Of a stretch of 14,589 bases of DNA, positions 1 through 8,048 are shown one piece after another. The translations under genes were made by a program, and so were the position numbers. Location: NCBI GenBank assembly GCA_028287205.1, contig JAQBQC010000219.1:1-14589 (forward strand). The letters run 5' to 3'. Source of the DNA: Gemmatimonadota bacterium (GTDB lineage Bacteria > Gemmatimonadota > Gemmatimonadetes > Gemmatimonadales > Gemmatimonadaceae). Positions within the stretch are counted from its first letter, which is position 1; every line of letters starts with the position of its first letter. The notes under the pieces were generated by a model. The model did no database searches. It had not been told where the DNA came from and worked only from the letters and a program-made list of their open reading frames with translations.

Positions 1-33
1 AATCTCGATATCTGATTCGAGGGCACGACAAAC

Positions 34-75
34 AAAAAAGGCGGTGCGACCGAATTGGGTCGCGCCGCCTTTTTT
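34..75. terminator. Rho-independent terminator, bidirectional
   Basis: An 18-base arm (34-51) pairs with 58-75 around a 6-base loop (52-57). Each arm is six A or T followed by a GC-rich stem, with a single T-G wobble. The A-tract on the left and T-tract on the right give a poly-U tail in either direction. It can therefore end a gene entering from the left edge, or a minus-strand transcript ending near position 99. This is a direct sequence reading, and it is the clearest intrinsic terminator in the window. Confidence 0.9.
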
Positions 76-98
76 GCCATTCTCGTCTCATCCGCGCA

Positions 99-170
99 CT
101 ACTCGACGTGCGTCACCAGCGGCGAGTTGCTCGACCCCGTCTGCTCGAACTTCATTTTCTCGGGACTCAT
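99..170 (-). pseudogene. Possible 3' end of a decayed or very short minus-strand gene
   Basis: On the minus strand, the last 23 codons before a TAG at 101-99 read as a plausible protein end (from MSPEKMKF to PLVTHVE) and almost all end in G or C, as in the real genes here. The reading stops about 25 bases before the terminator at 75-34, the right distance for a gene end. Upstream codons in this frame lose the third-position bias. A neighbouring minus frame covering about 170-265 looks protein-like (GIEVEFIACAERVGVEP) but ends in TGA. A frameshifted gene remnant would fit this. So would chance, because the stretch is short. I do not recognise the peptide. Confidence 0.22.
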
Positions 171-265
171 CCCATGACCATTCGCGCTCGTCGTGACCGC
201 GCAGCAGGTTCGACGCCGACCCGTTCCGCGCATGCGATGAACTCCACCTCTATCCCGGTGACAAT

Positions 266-472
266 ATGAATCAGACACCCCCATTTCCAGCTGCAGCACT
301 AGGCATGATGGGCGTCATCTTCTTCGTCTACTTGATCGTCATCATCGGCGTCACGCTCACAATGATGATCGCCTTTTGGCGCATAATGCGCGCGCACGAG
401 GCAATCGCGGATCGAATGGGGGGCATCGAGCGCGCGATCGGAGCGCGGCAAGGCGCGGGAATCGTGGGGTGA
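266..472 (+). CDS. Small single-helix membrane protein, 68 residues
   Basis: No family is recognised. A short N-terminal segment rich in Pro and Ala (1-12) is followed by one long hydrophobic helix (about 13-40, rich in I, V, F and M). The tail is short, basic and amphipathic (RIMRAHEAIADRMGGIERAIGAR). This predicts an inner-membrane protein with one pass and a helical cytoplasmic tail that could mediate assembly with itself or a partner. There is no strong Shine-Dalgarno before the ATG, and the gene stands alone, converging on the phosphorylase gene 91 bases away. Its hydrophobic residue pattern is unlike the arginine-rich shadow frames common in this DNA, which supports it being real. Function unknown. 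Confidence 0.6.
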   Translation: MNQTPPFPAAALGMMGVIFFVYLIVIIGVTLTMMIAFWRIMRAHEAIADRMGGIERAIGARQGAGIVG

Positions 473-563
473 GCGCGCGACGGGCGAACGCTGCTACGCC
501 GCACTTCCAGCGCCGCGATTGACGAAGCGTCGCCGGCGTTGCTGTGGCGACAGCGCTGGCGGA

Positions 564-1901
564 TCAGACCCCATCATAGACCTCCGCCACTCCATGCTGC
601 GTCACCCGATGCGAGATGAGCGGCAATGGCGGCTCCGCCTCATCCCCAATCCGTATCGCCTCCCTCAGCGCCGCCGCCCCGGCGCGCAGCCCCGCCTCAT
701 CTCGCGCGAACACGCTCGCGATGGCCTCACCCGCCTCCACCCAGTCACCCGGTTTCGCCGTGATCACGAAGCCCACACCCGGATCCAGCGTGTCCTCCAT
801 CGTCGTCCGTCCGCCACCCAGCGCGATGATTCCCCGCCCCACCGCGCGCGGCTCGATCTGCGCAACGAATCCGCGGCGCGACGCGCGACAGAGCTCGATC
901 GCCTCCGCCTGCGGCATGAGTGCCGGATCGTCGACGACCGCCGGATTCCCACCCTGCGCCTCGATGATCTCCTTGAACTTCTCCGCGGCCGCTCCACTCG
1001 CGATCGCGCCCGCGAGGCGCTCGCGCGCACTCGCGCGATCCGGCGCCAACGCGCCGAGCATCATCATCTCCGCAGCGAGCGCATAGGTCACTTCCATCAG
1101 ATCGGGCGGTCCCTCGCCGCGCAGCGCATGGATCGCCTCTTCCGTTTCCAGCGCGTTCCCGCACGCGCGTCCGAGCGGACGGTCCATGGCAGTCACGAGC
1201 GCCACCACCGGACACTGATGTGCAGCACCGAGCGCAATCATCGTTTGCGAGAGCTCGATCCCGCGCTCGAGCGTCTGCAGAAACGATCCCGAGCCGCGCT
1301 TCACATCCAGCACGAGCCCAGTCAGTCCCTCCGCGAGCTTCTTGCTCATTATGCTCGCGGCGATCAGCGGAATCGACTCGACCGTCGCCGTCGCGTCGCG
1401 CAGCGCGTAGAGCTTTCTGTCCACGGGCGCGATCTCGCCGCTCTGGCCCAGCAGCACGCAACCGATGCGCTCGAGCTGCGCGCGCGCCTGCGCGAGTGTC
1501 AGATCGCTGCGAAATCCGGGAATCGCATCCAGCTTGTCGAGCGTACCGCCGGTGTGCCCGAGTCCGCGGCCGGACACCATCGGAACCACGATGCCGACCG
1601 CCGCAGCGAGTGGCGCGAGCACGAGCGAAACCTTGTCTCCAACGCCGCCAGTAGAGTGTTTATCGATGCGAGGAGCAGAAATTCCGTGGAGATCGAGCGA
1701 TGCGCCACTCCGCAGCATCGATTCCGTGAGCGCCGCAGTCTCATCGCGATCGAGCCCGCGCAGATACGCTGCCATGAGAAACGCCGCCATCTGATATTCC
1801 GGCACATGACCCGCCACGTACGCGCCCAACAGCGCGCGCCACTCTCCGGGCTCTATTCGTCCGCCATCACGCTTTCGTTCGATCAGTCGTATGGCGAGCA
1901 T
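564..1901 (-). CDS. deoA: Thymidine / pyrimidine-nucleoside phosphorylase
   Basis: This cytosolic salvage enzyme splits thymidine (and possibly uridine) with phosphate into the free base and (deoxy)ribose 1-phosphate. The 445 residues match the family length. The phosphate-binding region DKHSTGGVGDK lies at 80-90, and the family signature SGRGLGHTGGTLDKL starts at 110. The base-binding set known from E. coli DeoA (Arg171, Ser186, Lys190) has equivalents at R168, S183 and K187 with identical spacing, and DVKRGSGSF (199-207) is the usual glycine-rich loop. The N-terminus (MLAIRLIERKRDG) aligns with the family start, so the first ATG is kept although no good Shine-Dalgarno precedes it. Thymidine-only versus broad pyrimidine (Pdp) specificity cannot be settled by eye, so the gene symbol is provisional. 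The gene is transcribed alone and diverges from the TPR gene at 2022. Confidence 0.95.
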   Translation of the reverse strand: MLAIRLIERKRDGGRIEPGEWRALLGAYVAGHVPEYQMAAFLMAAYLRGLDRDETAALTESMLRSGASLDLHGISAPRIDKHSTGGVGDKVSLVLAPLAAAVGIVVPMVSGRGLGHTGGTLDKLDAIPGFRSDLTLAQARAQLERIGCVLLGQSGEIAPVDRKLYALRDATATVESIPLIAASIMSKKLAEGLTGLVLDVKRGSGSFLQTLERGIELSQTMIALGAAHQCPVVALVTAMDRPLGRACGNALETEEAIHALRGEGPPDLMEVTYALAAEMMMLGALAPDRASARERLAGAIASGAAAEKFKEIIEAQGGNPAVVDDPALMPQAEAIELCRASRRGFVAQIEPRAVGRGIIALGGGRTTMEDTLDPGVGFVITAKPGDWVEAGEAIASVFARDEAGLRAGAAALREAIRIGDEAEPPLPLISHRVTQHGVAEVYDGV

Positions 1902-1932
1902 TGACCGGGTTGTGGGGTATCTCTAGCTTCTG

Positions 1933-1975
1933 CCAGCGAAGTCGCATCCGCGTGCGTTGATGCACTGATCGCTGG
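1933..1975. repeat. Imperfect nested inverted repeat between divergent genes
   Basis: CCAGCGA (1933-1939) pairs with TCGCTGG (1969-1975). Inside it, GCATC (1944-1948) pairs with GATGC (1959-1963). The intervening AGT and ACT also match if two bases are bulged. It lies in the 120-base gap between the phosphorylase start (minus strand) and the TPR gene start (plus strand), so it could be a shared operator or a structured leader. No clear -10/-35 boxes were seen beside it. Confidence 0.4.
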
Positions 1976-2021
1976 TCTCACGTCTCAGCTCGTCCGGGAC
2001 GACCCCAATGTCGGATCTTCC

Positions 2022-2795
2022 ATGCTGATTCGCTACCTCGCAGTAACCGTCGCGGCCTCCATCTTTGCGACCGCCGCATCGGCTCAAACTGCCGCGGAGC
2101 ACATCGCCGCCGGCGACAAGGATGCCGTCGCGCTCAATGCCGAAGGCGCACTCACGGAGTTCAAGGCGGCAATCGCTGCCGACTCCAATGCCGAGCAGGC
2201 GTACTGGAAGGCCTCGCGCACGCTCGTCGACCTTGGCGAGTTCGAGCCCGACAAGGACAAGCAGAAGGACTACTACGCCCAGGCGAAGGACCTCGCGACG
2301 AAAGCCGTCGCGCTGAAGCCGTCCGATCCCGAAGCGCACTTCTCCGTCGCGCGCGCGGTCGGTCGCGTTGCGCTGTCAGTCGGCAAGAAGGAGCGCGTGC
2401 GCTACGCGAAAGATGTTCGCGCGGCCGCGCTCGAGTGTCTGCGTCTCGACTCCGCACACGCGGGCGCGAACCACGTGATGGGACGATGGAACGCCGAGAT
2501 CATGCGCCTCAGCGGCTTCTCACGATTCATGGCGAAAAACTTCCTCGGCGGCGACGTATTCGGCACCGCGAGCTGGGCGGAGGCGGTTCGGTACATGGAG
2601 CGCGCAGTGCAGCTCGATCCAGTTCGCATCACGCATCATCTCGACCTGGCCGAGGTCTATCGTGATCGCGACAAGCCCGGCGACAAGGAGAAAGCGCGGG
2701 AGCACTTCCAGGCGGTGATCGACGGGCCGATCTCCGACTTCAACGATGCGCATTACAAGAAGGAAGCGCAGGACGAGATCGCGAAGCTCAAGTAG
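2022..2795 (+). CDS. Exported TPR protein resembling the RMDN (regulator of microtubule dynamics) family
   Basis: The 257 residues start with a clear Sec signal peptide: MLIRY, a hydrophobic run, then ATAASA before QT, with cleavage predicted after residue 21. The mature protein is all-helical with TPR-like repeats. Blocks ending DSNAEQAY, KPSDPEAH, DSAHAGANH and DPVRITHH each mark a repeat turn. From about residue 105 onward the order of conserved features matches what I remember of animal RMDN1/RMDN3: an AH...A...G start, a K-rich segment, then H-x-MGRW, L-S-x-F, a FG-containing loop, EAVRYMERAVQLDP, and a final Asp followed by KKEAQ and IAKLK. Bacterial homologues of that family have no settled role. 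The protein is predicted to be periplasmic or surface-associated and to act as a scaffold. A generic TPR protein is the fallback call. The gene is monocistronic, with a GC-rich hairpin at its stop codon. Confidence 0.8.
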   Translation: MLIRYLAVTVAASIFATAASAQTAAEHIAAGDKDAVALNAEGALTEFKAAIAADSNAEQAYWKASRTLVDLGEFEPDKDKQKDYYAQAKDLATKAVALKPSDPEAHFSVARAVGRVALSVGKKERVRYAKDVRAAALECLRLDSAHAGANHVMGRWNAEIMRLSGFSRFMAKNFLGGDVFGTASWAEAVRYMERAVQLDPVRITHHLDLAEVYRDRDKPGDKEKAREHFQAVIDGPISDFNDAHYKKEAQDEIAKLK

Positions 2796-2814
2796 CGCGC
2801 TCGATGAGCGCGCT
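2794..2814. terminator. Perfect 9-bp GC-rich hairpin at the end of the TPR gene
   Basis: AGCGCGCTC (2794-2802, beginning inside the stop codon) pairs perfectly with GAGCGCGCT (2806-2814) around a 3-base loop. A second copy of the right arm follows at 2821-2829 and could compete for pairing. There is no T-tract, so it may be a Rho-assisted stop or an RNA-stabilising end rather than a classical intrinsic terminator. It separates two converging genes (2022-2795 and 2845-3267). Confidence 0.4.
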
Positions 2815-2844
2815 CGCCATGAGCGCGCTGCTCAGCTCTGCGTG

Positions 2845-3267
2845 CTACCGGCCCCTTCGAATCCGATCCGCCAGATCCTGCCCGGCCCACCGCCCGCGCT
2901 CGGCGCCGCGACGCATCTTCCGGCGCCCACGGCGCATGTACCAGCCGAGGTCGCCTCTTGCGTCGTCGAAGCGCTCGCCCATCCGGCCTCTCAACTCGTG
3001 CGCGCGCTCGCTGAGCATCTCGCGCGTTTCCTCTCCGCTTTGCGGCGCGTACAGCAGTGCGGCGCCCGCCCCGATCAGCGCGCCGAGCGCGACTCCTGCG
3101 CCGAAAAGCGCGGCTTGCCGCCATGGCATGTCGTTCGAGTAGCTTCTGCCCCTCGGCCTTGGTGTGGTCATCGAATCGAGCGTGTCGCTAGCATCCAGGT
3201 CCGACTGCCGCGACCGCGGCGCGGTACCGGAGGGACGACTGCTCGAAAACTCGGATGTGCGTGCCAT
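2845..3267 (-). CDS. YtxH-domain membrane protein
   Basis: Residues 1-45 are polar, Ser/Arg/Pro-rich and probably disordered. A glycine- and alanine-rich hydrophobic helix (about 51-73) runs into the diagnostic YtxH boundary LLYAPQSGEETREML. A strongly basic tail rich in Arg and Glu (about 80-140) follows and would form an amphipathic helix or coiled coil. YtxH proteins are small, stress-associated, membrane-anchored proteins of unknown biochemical role. The start is set by a good Shine-Dalgarno, AGGAG on the minus strand (3278-3274), six bases before the ATG. The arginine-rich end (MRRGRRKMRRGAERGRW) could contact nucleic acid or lipid headgroups, but this is only inference from charge. Confidence 0.85.
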   Translation of the reverse strand: MARTSEFSSSRPSGTAPRSRQSDLDASDTLDSMTTPRPRGRSYSNDMPWRQAALFGAGVALGALIGAGAALLYAPQSGEETREMLSERAHELRGRMGERFDDARGDLGWYMRRGRRKMRRGAERGRWAGQDLADRIRRGR

Positions 3268-3448
3268 ATCATGCTCCTGTGCCGGGGCTTAGCCTCGCCC
3301 CACCGATGGTAAGAATCTTGCGGACCACTCCCCTACGTTTCGTCTGACCCGTGCGCCAAGTGAATGCTTTTTCGCTCAGCGTCTGGGTACAGTCGGCGTG
3401 TGCACGCTTCGGGCCTCGAATCTGAGCGACGCACCAAATCCGGTTTCC

Positions 3449-3488
3449 CCTCTCCCCGGCAGTGGCCAGGGAACCCTGCGGGGTGAGG
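3449..3488 (+). promoter_or_regulatory. Leader hairpin covering the ribosome binding site of the receiver gene
   Basis: CCTCTCCCCGGCAG (3449-3462) pairs with CTGCGGGGTGAGG (3476-3488), with one bulged base and one mismatch, around a 13-base loop. The right arm takes up part of the Shine-Dalgarno GAGGAG (3485-3490) that precedes the ATG at 3495. If it forms in the mRNA it would reduce ribosome access to the whole downstream operon. It does not match the consensus of either c-di-GMP riboswitch class as I know it. The rest of the 3268-3494 gap shows no other feature I can support. Confidence 0.4.
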
Positions 3489-3494
3489 AGACGA

Positions 3495-3884
3495 ATGAGC
3501 ATAGGTAGTAAGAAAGTTTTGCTGGTCGAAGACAACGAAGACAACCGCATTGTCTACTCGACCATCCTGCAGCACTTCGGGTATATCGTCATGGAAGCGC
3601 TCAACGGCGAGGAAGGGATCGCCAAGGCGCGCGCCGAGCGTCCCGACCTGATCCTGATGGACATCTCGATCCCCGTGATCGATGGCTGGGAGGCCACGCA
3701 GGTCCTCAAGCGCGATCCGGAGACCCGCGGCATCCCCATCATCGCGCTCACGGCGCACGCGCTCGCCTCCGATCGCGAAAAAGCAATGGAGGTCGGTTGC
3801 GACAGCTATCTCGCGAAACCCTGCGAGCCCAAAGCCGTCGTGAGCGAGGTCGAGAAGTTCATCGGTAAAGGCAATGCCCACTGA
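3495..3884 (+). CDS. Single-domain response regulator, DivK-like
   Basis: This is a receiver domain only (129 residues), with no output domain. The acidic pocket is E12-D13, the phosphoacceptor D56 sits in [14 protein letters not shown], and the switch Thr86 and invariant Lys108 (AKP) are all present, so it should accept a phosphoryl group from a histidine kinase. DivK-type receivers act by binding other proteins. The ATG at 3495 is chosen over an upstream in-frame ATG (3462) because it follows GAGGAG by four bases and because receiver domains begin about here. The stop overlaps the next gene by 11 bases, so the two are co-translated. No histidine kinase is encoded nearby, so the phosphodonor must be elsewhere. 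Any CheY-like protein would look similar; 'DivK-like' rests on length, the [15 protein letters not shown] motif and the neighbour. Confidence 0.93.
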   Translation: MSIGSKKVLLVEDNEDNRIVYSTILQHFGYIVMEALNGEEGIAKARAERPDLILMDISIPVIDGWEATQVLKRDPETRGIPIIALTAHALASDREKAMEVGCDSYLAKPCEPKAVVSEVEKFIGKGNAH

Positions 3885-4866
3885 GCAGGGCTACTCACCG
3901 CTCGTCCTCATCGTCGACGACCACCCGGACAACGTAGAAGTTCTCCAGGTGCGACTCGACGCGCTCGGCTATCGCACCGCCTGCGCGTCCGACGGCGAGA
4001 CCGCGCTCAACATGGTCGCGCAGTCGCCGCCGGATCTGATCCTGCTCGATGTCATGATGCCGCGCATGGATGGCAACGAGGTCGCGCGCCGCATCAAGGC
4101 CGACAAGTCGCTGCCGTACATCCCGATCATCATGCAGACCGCGCTCGACTCCACCCAGAGCAAGGTGGTCGGGCTGGATTCGGGCGCCGATGACTACGTC
4201 ACGAAGCCGATCAACTATGCGGAGCTGCAGGCCCGCATGACGGCCGCGCTGCGCATCAAGTCGCTGCAGGACAAGCTCGCCGAAATGGCGATCACGGACG
4301 CCCTCACGGGGCTGTTCAATCGCCGCCATCTGGATGAGCGGCTCGACGAGATGTTCGAGCACTCGGTACGCCTGCACGAGCCGCTGTCCGTGGTGATGTT
4401 CGACATCGACCACTTCAAGAAGGTCAACGACACGTACGGCCACCAGGTCGGCGACGCGGTGCTCGCGCAGTTCGCGCAGCTCCTCAAGCACGCCGCGCGC
4501 GACATCGACCGGATCGGACGTTACGGCGGGGAGGAATTCATGGTCCTTCTACCAGGCACCGTGATCGACGCCGGGGTGACGTTCGCCAAACGCGTGCGTC
4601 AGGAGGTAGAGACGCATCAGTTCGAATACGAGGGCGGCGCGCTGCAGTGCACCATCAGCGCCGGGGTGGCGGCATTTCCCCATCCAGGTATTCACAATCG
4701 GCAGAAGCTCGTGAAGGCGGCCGATGATGCGCTCTACGTCGCCAAGACGACCGGACGGAATCGCGTCATCCGAATCGGCGACGAGGAATTCAACGCGAAC
4801 GTGAAGGAAGTCGATGATCAGCATGCGGACGGAACAGTTGGTGGAGGAAACTCGCGGTCCAACTGA
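3874..4866 (+). CDS. Receiver-GGDEF diguanylate cyclase, PleD-like
   Basis: The protein makes c-di-GMP from two GTP when its receiver is phosphorylated. The receiver spans residues 9-125 (D15-D16 pocket, phosphoacceptor D59, T89, K111). A short helical linker (127-138) leads to a GGDEF domain (about 140-300) with DALTGLFNRR, FDIDHFKKVND and an intact active site GGEEF (218-222). The inhibitory I-site RxxD is present at R209-D212, so product inhibition is expected. The last 28 residues are acidic, then Gly/Ser-rich and probably disordered. PleD of Caulobacter has two receivers; this has one (330 residues). The ATG follows AAAGG and overlaps the upstream gene by 11 bases. Its 3' end overlaps the GAF gene by 53 bases. 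Catalytic activity is strongly predicted from intact motifs. Confidence 0.95.
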   Translation: MPTEQGYSPLVLIVDDHPDNVEVLQVRLDALGYRTACASDGETALNMVAQSPPDLILLDVMMPRMDGNEVARRIKADKSLPYIPIIMQTALDSTQSKVVGLDSGADDYVTKPINYAELQARMTAALRIKSLQDKLAEMAITDALTGLFNRRHLDERLDEMFEHSVRLHEPLSVVMFDIDHFKKVNDTYGHQVGDAVLAQFAQLLKHAARDIDRIGRYGGEEFMVLLPGTVIDAGVTFAKRVRQEVETHQFEYEGGALQCTISAGVAAFPHPGIHNRQKLVKAADDALYVAKTTGRNRVIRIGDEEFNANVKEVDDQHADGTVGGGNSRSN

Positions 4867-5620
4867 CGAGACGAGCGTGCTCCGCGCGCGCGTCGCGGAG
4901 CTCGAGCGCGAGCGCGATCATCTGGTCGCCGTGGTGGACATTCTCACCGAGATATCCGCCTCCCTTCACTTCACCGACATTCTCCGCACCATCGCCCGCA
5001 AGCTCGGCGAGACCTTCGGGCTCGACCGCTGCTCGATCTACCTCGCGGGCGATGCGCAAAGCGTGCGGCTGGTCGCGACGTACGAAGATCCATCGATCGG
5101 CAACCTCATTGTCGATCTCGACCGCTATCCAGAGCTCAAGCGCGCGTTCCAAAGCGGGGAGACGGTGTTCATCCCCGATGCGAGCACACACCCGATGTAT
5201 CAGGGCGTCGAGCTGGTCGCTGCGCTCCGCAACGTGCGCTCGATTGTCGTCGTGCCGATTCGTTGGCGCGGTACGGTCATCGGCGCAATCTTCCTGCGCA
5301 CGGAGCGCGAGTCCGCGCCCTTCGCCGATCGCGATGTGCGCTTCTGCCAGGTGATCGCCTCGCTCACGGCAAACGCGCTTCGCAACGCGCACCGCTTCGA
5401 GACGCTGCTCACTGGGCAGAAGTCGCAGGAGCAGGAGAAGCGCCGCAGCGAGCTGCAGCGGATCACGCTCGTCGCCTTCGTACGCCGCCTCCTCGACCGC
5501 TACACGAACGCGGAAGATCACATGTGGGCCGAAACGCTGCTGCCGGCGCACGCCGACGAAGAGCTCGAGCGTCTGGTGACCGTCGCGATGGAAGTGATGT
5601 CCGAGGAAGCGAAGGGCTAA
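4814..5620 (+). CDS. GAF-domain sensor protein with N-terminal coiled coil, no output domain
   Basis: This 268-residue soluble protein has a coiled coil at about 20-42 (LRARVAELERERDHL), a GAF domain at about 43-195 (from ILTEISASLHFTDILRTIARKL to FCQVIASLTANALRNAH), then a charged helical tail (196-268) with no kinase, GGDEF or DNA-binding motif. GAF domains bind small molecules such as cyclic nucleotides or haem, or mediate dimerisation; the ligand here cannot be read. The ATG at 4814 lies five bases after AAGGA, inside the end of the cyclase gene (53-base overlap). This makes it the third gene of a tightly packed operon with a receiver and a diguanylate cyclase. A role as partner or sensor for that cyclase is inference. 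Met at 4823 is an alternative start. Confidence 0.85.
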   Translation: MISMRTEQLVEETRGPTDETSVLRARVAELERERDHLVAVVDILTEISASLHFTDILRTIARKLGETFGLDRCSIYLAGDAQSVRLVATYEDPSIGNLIVDLDRYPELKRAFQSGETVFIPDASTHPMYQGVELVAALRNVRSIVVVPIRWRGTVIGAIFLRTERESAPFADRDVRFCQVIASLTANALRNAHRFETLLTGQKSQEQEKRRSELQRITLVAFVRRLLDRYTNAEDHMWAETLLPAHADEELERLVTVAMEVMSEEAKG

Positions 5621-5658
5621 ACTCGTGAGCTAGGAGATCCGTCCTCCTCTTCGAGTCT

Positions 5659-5906
5659 TGTCCGTTTCCGTCCGTTCACTCCGTTTGTGTCCGCATCTCA
5701 CACTGTTAGTGCCCGCCTGAGCGGCAGTTCCCGCACGAGGTCCGCGATTGCGCCGACGCAGGCATCAACAATTTGAATACGGACAAAAACGGATACGAAA
5801 AACGGACACGAACGGACAGGTGCAAATCGGAGGCTGTCCGTTTGTGTCCGTTAAATCCGTTCCCGTCGCCGTTCACATATTGTTAGTGCCCGCCCGAGCG
5901 CAGCTC
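5659..5906. repeat. Cluster of three intergenic repeat copies (plus, minus, plus)
   Basis: Copy A lies at 5659-5730 (plus), copy B at 5744-5818 (minus) and copy C at 5835-5906 (plus). Each is about 72-75 bp and has two parts: a head of several TCCGTT-type units starting TGTCCGTT, then a tail around GTTAGTGCCCGCC and GAGCG. A and C share the tail GTTAGTGCCCGCCYGAGCG with one difference. B has GTTGATGCCTGC at the matching place, 49 bases from its start against 46 in A and 47 in C. The cluster fills most of the 389-base gap between the GAF gene and ligA. The two orientations and degenerate copies suggest a dispersed intergenic repeat family rather than tandem slippage. No protein-coding reading is supported in this gap. 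Confidence 0.8.
5788..5861. promoter_or_regulatory. Long hairpin formed by repeat copies B and C
   Basis: AACGGACACGAACGGACAG (5801-5819) pairs with 5834-5852 over 19 positions, 18 Watson-Crick plus one G-U, around a 14-base loop. After a small internal loop, AACGGAT (5788-5794) pairs with ATCCGTT (5855-5861). No T-tract follows. It could end or protect the signalling-operon transcript, or structure the ligA leader. Confidence 0.55.
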
Positions 5907-5908
5907 TG

Positions 5909-5914
5909 TACAAT
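5909..5914 (+). promoter_or_regulatory. Possible -10 box upstream of ligA
   Basis: TACAAT matches the sigma-70 -10 consensus at five of six bases and stands out in GC-rich DNA just after repeat copy C. There is no convincing -35 at 16-18 bases upstream; the sequence there belongs to the repeat tail. If it is used, ligA would have a leader of about 90 bases. Weak evidence. Confidence 0.3.
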
Positions 5915-5952
5915 CTGACTGCTGCGAAGTGAACGCTGCGGACGAAGGTTGA

Positions 5953-8040
<2,088 letters not shown>

Positions 8041-8048
8041 ATACCGAC

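Noticed and set aside
1..33. 3' end of a tRNA before the terminator
   Set aside because: A GATTCGAGG string looks like a T-loop, but the flanking five bases do not pair and no acceptor stem or CCA end is present.
519..1904. Long plus-strand open frame opposite the phosphorylase
   Set aside because: The protein is arginine- and histidine-rich with no motif, and the minus strand encodes a full, motif-complete phosphorylase. It is a high-GC antisense shadow.
2746..3312. Plus-strand open frame across the YtxH gene
   Set aside because: It has no domain and overlaps the hairpin and the minus-strand YtxH gene, which has a good ribosome binding site and the family motif.
3296..3494. c-di-GMP riboswitch before the cyclase operon
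   Set aside because: The gap lacks the conserved core sequences of the known c-di-GMP riboswitch classes; only a simple SD-covering hairpin is visible.
5659..5906. CRISPR array
   Set aside because: There are only three degenerate copies with mixed orientation, no regular unique spacers and no cas genes.
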